Below, one piece after another: positions 62,426 to 64,000 of a DNA stretch of 64,000 nt. The notes under the pieces are model-generated. The model saw only the letters and a list, made by a program, of their open reading frames with translations, had not been told where the DNA came from and ran no database searches. The position numbers were made by a program, and so were the translations under genes. Origin of the DNA: G963677085 sp963677085 (lineage in GTDB: Bacteria > Planctomycetota > Planctomycetia > Pirellulales > Thermoguttaceae); contig CAXXFH010000006.1 in the NCBI GenBank assembly GCA_963677085.2, positions 976,480-1,040,479 on the forward strand. The letters are read 5' to 3'. Position 1 is the stretch's first letter; each line of letters starts with the position of its first letter.

Positions 62426-64000
62426 ATGAGCACGGATGTCCCTTCTCTTCCGAACGACGTGGCGACCTTGAAGGAGCTTGCCTCGCAGCAACACGCCACG
62501 ATCATCGAGCTGCGGCGCGAGCTCGAACAACTAAGGCACTATACGGCCCAGTTGCTGCGAAGCCGCTACGGGCCGCGTGGCGAGAAGTGCGCCCCGAACC
62601 AGTTGGAGCTGTTCGACGGCGGCGACCTCGGGCAAGAAGTGCCCGAGCAAAGCGAGGCATGCGAAACGCCCGCCAGGGGACACGTGCGTCGGCGCGGCAA
62701 GCGGAAGCCATTGCCTGCGGATCTGCCGCGTGAACAAGTCGAACACGATCTGGCGGAAGACGAAAAGCCCTGTCCCTGCTGCGGGGAAGTTCGGCAGCGA
62801 ATCGGCAGCGAAACGAGCGAGCAATGGGAGTTCGTGCCGGCGTCGCTGAAGGTGATCGAGCACATCCGCTACAAATACGCCTGCTGTCACTGCCAGGAGC
62901 ACGTGTCAATCGCTCCGCCGCCGGCCAAGCCGATCCCCAAGAGCGCCGCCGGGCCCGGGCTGCTCAGTGCCTTGGTGGTGGGCAAGTGGTCCGATCACCT
63001 CTCGCTGTATCGGCTGGAGGACGTGTTTTTTCGGCACGGCGCGGAAATCTCCCGGGGCACGCTCTGCCGCTGGGCGGCCGCCACCGCCGAGTTGCTTTCG
63101 CCCCTGTATGACCTGATGGTCGAACGGGTGCGATCCTCGCACGTGATTTGGACCGACGACACGCCGGTGAAGGTTCTCGATCCGGCATTGCCCCACTGTC
63201 GCACGGGCCGGTTCTGGGTCTATTGCGGCGACGGGTGCAATCCGTACTCGATCTACGAGTACACGGCCAGCCGAAAACGCGACGGCCCGGTCAGGTTTCT
63301 GGAAAGCTATCGCGGTTATCTTCAGGCAGATGCGTTTTCCGGCTACGACGGGATCTATGCCGACGGCCAGGTACGGCAAGTGCTCTGCTGGGCGCATGCG
63401 CGGCGAAAATTCTTTGACGCCCAGACTTCCAAACCGGAGGAGGCGCAAGTGGCGTTGGCTTACGTGGGACGATTGTACCGCGTCGAACGCGAGGTGAAAC
63501 AGCACACCGGACAATTCGACTTCGGCAACCCGGCCGATCGCGAGCGTTGGCACGCCCTGCGATGGAAAAGGCGTCGCGAAAGTTCACTGCCGATCCTCGA
63601 CCAGTTTCACGCGTGGCTCGAAGGGGCCCGGCATCGCGTGTTGCCGAAGAGTCCCATGGGCCAAGCAATCGGTTACGTGCTGCCGCGTTGGGAAGGCCTC
63701 AAGCGGTACTGCGAAGAGGGCGAACTGTCGATCGACAACAATCTGGCCGAACGAACGTTGCGAGCATGCGCGATCGGGCGGAAGAATTGGACCTTCCTGG
63801 GCAACGATCACGGCGGCCGGGTCGCGGCGATCCTCTACAGCTTCACGGCAAGCTGCAAAGCCAATCAGGCAGAGCCGTTCGCCTATCTCCGCGACGTCAT
63901 TCAACGGATGGCCGAGCTGCGCAACACCGAAGGCCATTCCCAGACCACCCTCACCTCGCTACTGCCCGACCTCTGGCTGAAGTCCAACCCCAATGCCTAC
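62426..64000 (+). CDS. tnpC: IS66 family transposase TnpC, 3' end beyond window
   Basis: At least 525 residues open to the window edge. Residues 10-50 are a leucine-rich coiled coil. KPCPCCGEVRQRIG and YACCHCQEHV are the zinc-binding part of IS66 transposases. The catalytic core shows HVIWTDDTPVKVL (first Asp), ADAFSGYDGIYAD (second Asp), CWAHARRKFFDA and DNNLAERTLRACAIGRKNW (Glu). Length and the C-terminal helitron-like tail (FAYLRDVIQRM) suggest that only a few residues are missing. ATG 62426 is the best start. It is the catalytic enzyme of the element. Confidence 0.88.
   Translation, partial: MSTDVPSLPNDVATLKELASQQHATIIELRRELEQLRHYTAQLLRSRYGPRGEKCAPNQLELFDGGDLGQEVPEQSEACETPARGHVRRRGKRKPLPADLPREQVEHDLAEDEKPCPCCGEVRQRIGSETSEQWEFVPASLKVIEHIRYKYACCHCQEHVSIAPPPAKPIPKSAAGPGLLSALVVGKWSDHLSLYRLEDVFFRHGAEISRGTLCRWAAATAELLSPLYDLMVERVRSSHVIWTDDTPVKVLDPALPHCRTGRFWVYCGDGCNPYSIYEYTASRKRDGPVRFLESYRGYLQADAFSGYDGIYADGQVRQVLCWAHARRKFFDAQTSKPEEAQVALAYVGRLYRVEREVKQHTGQFDFGNPADRERWHALRWKRRRESSLPILDQFHAWLEGARHRVLPKSPMGQAIGYVLPRWEGLKRYCEEGELSIDNNLAERTLRACAIGRKNWTFLGNDHGGRVAAILYSFTASCKANQAEPFAYLRDVIQRMAELRNTEGHSQTTLTSLLPDLWLKSNPNAY

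Larger units (their letters stand above)
60650..64000 (+). mobile_element. IS66-type element with duplicated tnpA-tnpB, cut by the window edge
   Basis: Gene order tnpA-tnpB-tnpA-tnpB-tnpC on the plus strand is that of IS66 except for the repeated pair. The right end lies beyond the window; the left boundary is approximate. Confidence 0.8.

Overview
The window looks like a chromosomal segment of a heterotrophic planctomycete, probably of the Pirellulales type. Pointers are three DUF1559 pseudopilin-like proteins (GFTLVE N-terminus, H-x9-DG C-terminus), two PEP-CTERM proteins, secreted carbohydrate-active enzymes, a 1600-residue cytochrome-c/SUMF1 protein, paired Hsp70 proteins, WD40 and zinc-ribbon/J-like proteins, and many dispersed palindromic repeats between genes. 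The composition is GC-rich by eye. No rRNA, complete tRNA or CRISPR array was seen.

1-7.3 kb: a leftward group of secreted, probably carbohydrate-active proteins (Tat-signal protein, GH99-like protein, large putative glycosidase), a DUF1559 protein and a PEP-CTERM protein, then a divergent AraC-type regulator. 8.06-15.14 kb: a tight rightward catabolic operon. It encodes a sodium:solute symporter, an enolase-superfamily acid-sugar dehydratase, a metallo-beta-lactamase-fold hydrolase, two DHDPS-family aldolases, an SDR dehydrogenase (frameshifted) and, translationally coupled at the end, a tandem-domain bacterial microcompartment shell protein (BMC-T). The chemistry fits uptake of an acid sugar, dehydration to a 2-keto-3-deoxy acid and retro-aldol cleavage to pyruvate plus an aldehyde. 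Aldehydes are the usual cargo of microcompartments.

15.4-33 kb: a PEP-CTERM protein, two Hsp70-family proteins (one C-terminally membrane anchored), a small HTH/zinc-ribbon protein, a WD40 membrane protein, small conserved proteins and the 1600-residue multidomain protein, separated by repeat-rich gaps. 33.1-38.6 kb: a compact type VII secretion-like cluster with a WXG100 protein, an acidic coiled-coil protein, a second small WXG100-like protein and a 1342-residue EssC/FtsK-like ATPase.

39-58.8 kb: a pectate-lyase-fold protein, an agarase-like glycosidase, a coiled-coil lipoprotein, two further DUF1559 proteins, a fused MFS/spermidine-synthase-like protein, a DUF1573 protein and an unusual fusion of a J-like domain, zinc ribbons, a helical region and a PilM-like domain. 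58.8-64 kb: a transposon-rich end with a complete IS630-type element, an RHS remnant, and an IS66-type element whose tnpA-tnpB pair is duplicated in tandem before a transposase that runs off the window.

Several intergenic gaps carry a family of roughly 90-110 bp elements bounded by TTATTG...CAATAA-type ends with a shared core GCGACCAACGGGAGC. They resemble miniature transposable elements, and one appears inserted inside another. All functions were assigned by reading translated sequence and recognising motifs; no database search was run.
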